From: Actinobacillus porcinus
GTDB lineage: Bacteria > Pseudomonadota > Gammaproteobacteria > Enterobacterales > Pasteurellaceae
Direction of reading: 5' to 3'
DNA: 64,000 bases
Assembly: GCF_901764995.1 (NCBI RefSeq)
Contig: NZ_CABFKI010000009.1
Coordinates: 33,726 to 97,725, forward strand
Positions 62,782 through 64,000 of the stretch are shown in pieces; position 1 is the stretch's first letter; the number at the start of each line of letters is the position of its first letter. The notes beneath the pieces were generated by a model. It was not told where the DNA came from. It did not search any database and saw nothing but the letters and a program-made list of their open reading frames with translations. A program made the position numbers and the translations under genes.

Positions 62782-62801
62782 TTATCCAAGTGCTACATTA
62801 T

Positions 62802-62900
62802 ACCTAGCACGCTAGGTTACGCATAGTTGAGTGGCTTTGTAATTCTCAGCCCCAAAGGGGCTGATTTATGCATAACCCAGTATGGCTCTGCCATGCTGGG
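62802..62900. repeat. Three short hairpins between higA and truA
   Basis: ACCTAGC/GCTAGGT (62802-62817), a shortened form of the CCTAGCAC hairpin; TCAGCCCC/GGGGCTGA (62846-62864); CCCAGTATGGC/GCCATGCTGGG with one G-T pair (62876-62900). With copy C they fill the 318-bp gap. No coding sequence is seen. Confidence 0.75.
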
Positions 62901-62949
62901 ATATTAGATAAACCATTTTGCAACCTCAAAACATCAACAAGCCCTTCTA

Positions 62950-63735
62950 TTATTCAGGAAAAAACAACGGTCCCATCGGGGTTTGTGGCAATTGAAACTG
63001 CTCAGGATAATCCACCCGCACTAAATACAACCCGTCAGGTTTTGCGGTTGGCGCGGCGAGTTTTCGGTCTTTTTGTTCAAGCAACCACTTCATCCATTCC
63101 ACCGGCTGACGCCCACATCCGACTTCCATCAAACTCCCCACAATATTGCGCACCATATGATGCACAAAAGCATTGGCTTTAATATCCACCACAATATAAT
63201 CCCCATGGAGCGAAACCTGCAAATGATGCACATTCCGCCAAGGGGTATGGGATTGACATTGCGCCGCACGAAAAGAAGAAAAATCATTTTCCCCCAATAA
63301 ATACTGCCCTGCCTGATGCATTTTTTGATGATCGAGTTCCAAATGGGTATGGGTCACGCCATAGGGCAAAATAGCCGAACGCAATTTATTGGCATAAATC
63401 ACATAACGATAACGGCGCGCCGTGGCGGAAAAACGCGCATGAAAATCATCATCCACCGCCTTCGCCCATTTCACTGCAATATCATCGGGCAAATTCGCAT
63501 TTGTCCCAAACGCCCAGGCTTTTTCAGGGCGAACCGCATTGGTCTCAAAATGCACCACCTGCCCTGTGCCATGCACACCGCTATCCGTCCGCCCCGCGCA
63601 AAAGACCTCAATCTTTTCATTTGCCACAAAAGACAAGGCTTTTTCCAATTCTTCCTGCACACTCAAAACCTTATCCTGCCGCTGCCAACCGAAATAATTT
63701 TTACCGTTATATTCAATACCTAATGCGATTTTCAT
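62950..63735 (-). CDS. truA: tRNA pseudouridine(38-40) synthase TruA
   Basis: The 261-residue enzyme has [15 protein letters not shown] at the start and the catalytic Asp in [18 protein letters not shown] (about residues 46-63). [20 protein letters not shown] follows near 177. Length matches E. coli TruA (270). Confidence 0.97.
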   Translation of the reverse strand: MKIALGIEYNGKNYFGWQRQDKVLSVQEELEKALSFVANEKIEVFCAGRTDSGVHGTGQVVHFETNAVRPEKAWAFGTNANLPDDIAVKWAKAVDDDFHARFSATARRYRYVIYANKLRSAILPYGVTHTHLELDHQKMHQAGQYLLGENDFSSFRAAQCQSHTPWRNVHHLQVSLHGDYIVVDIKANAFVHHMVRNIVGSLMEVGCGRQPVEWMKWLLEQKDRKLAAPTAKPDGLYLVRVDYPEQFQLPQTPMGPLFFPE

Positions 63736-63842
63736 TGTTTACACCATGTGATGATTAGGGTCTGCCCCGCAAAACCCTAATGCTATCGCAAATTAACATT
63801 TTTTTCACCATCTGCACGAGCAAAATATTTTTGCCCCCAAAA

Positions 63843-63871
63843 CAAAAAGTGCGGTGAAAATTCACCGCACT
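63843..63871 (-). terminator. Uptake-signal-pair terminator for a gene beyond the window
   Basis: AGTGCGGTGAA (63848-63858) pairs with TTCACCGCACT (63861-63871). The minus strand continues TTTTTGTTTT. It probably ends a minus-strand gene to the right. No other gene is seen in 63736-64000. Confidence 0.55.
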
Positions 63872-63988
63872 CAGATTGCTGACAAAGCTTTTTATTTAAT
63901 AAATTTAAAATAAAATATCTTGATATGAAATGACTGTAGCAACTGTGTTCAACAAAAAAATTTTTATTCAATTTTAATCCATAGTTTC

Positions 63989-63997
63989 TGTGGATAA
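63989..63997 (-). promoter_or_regulatory. Perfect DnaA box at the window edge
   Basis: TGTGGATAA is the complement of TTATCCACA. A single box cannot establish an origin; flanking sequence lies outside the window. Confidence 0.35.
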
Positions 63998-64000
63998 GTG

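Noticed and set aside
63783..63971. 62-residue minus-strand ORF at the window end
   Set aside because: It runs through the uptake-signal-pair terminator, with no ribosome site or recognisable features.

Overview
The window is chromosomal DNA from a member of the Pasteurellaceae. The Haemophilus-type DNA uptake signal AAGTGCGGT and its complement recur throughout, often as inverted pairs at gene ends. The housekeeping set (mukFEB, glnS, pheS/pheT/ihfA, truA, cysB, rluB, nrdDG) is of the kind expected in this family. Three features together suggest Aggregatibacter, possibly A. aphrophilus: an intact lactose operon, a macA-macB-TolC-like cluster resembling the tdeA locus, and Haemophilus-type uptake signals. 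The genus and species are inferences; no rRNA gene is present.

Layout. 1-6.35 kb: haem acquisition locus, with a TonB receptor (cut by the window edge) divergent from a two-partner secretion pair like hxuB/hxuA, sharing a Fur-box-like palindrome. 6.4-7.2 kb: internally deleted IS1182-like element with both terminal repeats. 7.2-11.9 kb: MacAB-TolC-type efflux genes. 12-14.5 kb: glnS, a 48-residue lipoprotein and a ycgN-like gene. 14.58-19.69 kb: a degraded prophage or integrative element at the 3' end of rplY. It is bounded by a 19-bp direct repeat of the last rplY codons, separates rplY from its likely terminator, and carries hicAB. 20-26.9 kb: dedA-like gene, yjjV, nrdG-nrdD, an FkbM-type methyltransferase with a pentanucleotide repeat near its end, and ttcA. 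27-33.7 kb: mukF-mukE-mukB. 33.65-35.2 kb: two toxin-antitoxin modules, the first bracketed by a 128-bp duplication of the mukB 3' end and terminator. 35.2-40.8 kb: lacZ, lacY and a divergent LacI-family regulator, with three palindromic operators and a CRP site. 41.3-63.7 kb: mostly core genes on the minus strand (sbcB, NlpC/P60 lipoprotein, ihfA, pheT, a secreted protein, pheS, rnm, pyrD, pepN, folC, accD, roxA, rnfH, cysB, rluB, yciO, higA, truA).

Intergenic DNA is unusually rich in structured repeats. There is a family of about 110 bp able to fold as two hairpins within an outer stem (three copies), strings of short hairpins with stems such as CCTAGCAC/GTGCTAGG, and two MITE-like inverted-repeat elements.

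The observations most worth following are the rplY-integrated island with its att-like and arm-like repeats, the phase-variable tail of the FkbM methyltransferase, and the toxin-antitoxin module inside a duplicated mukB terminator. I did not find a clearly novel multi-gene system. The least explained coding DNA is inside the rplY island (14.8-17.2 kb).
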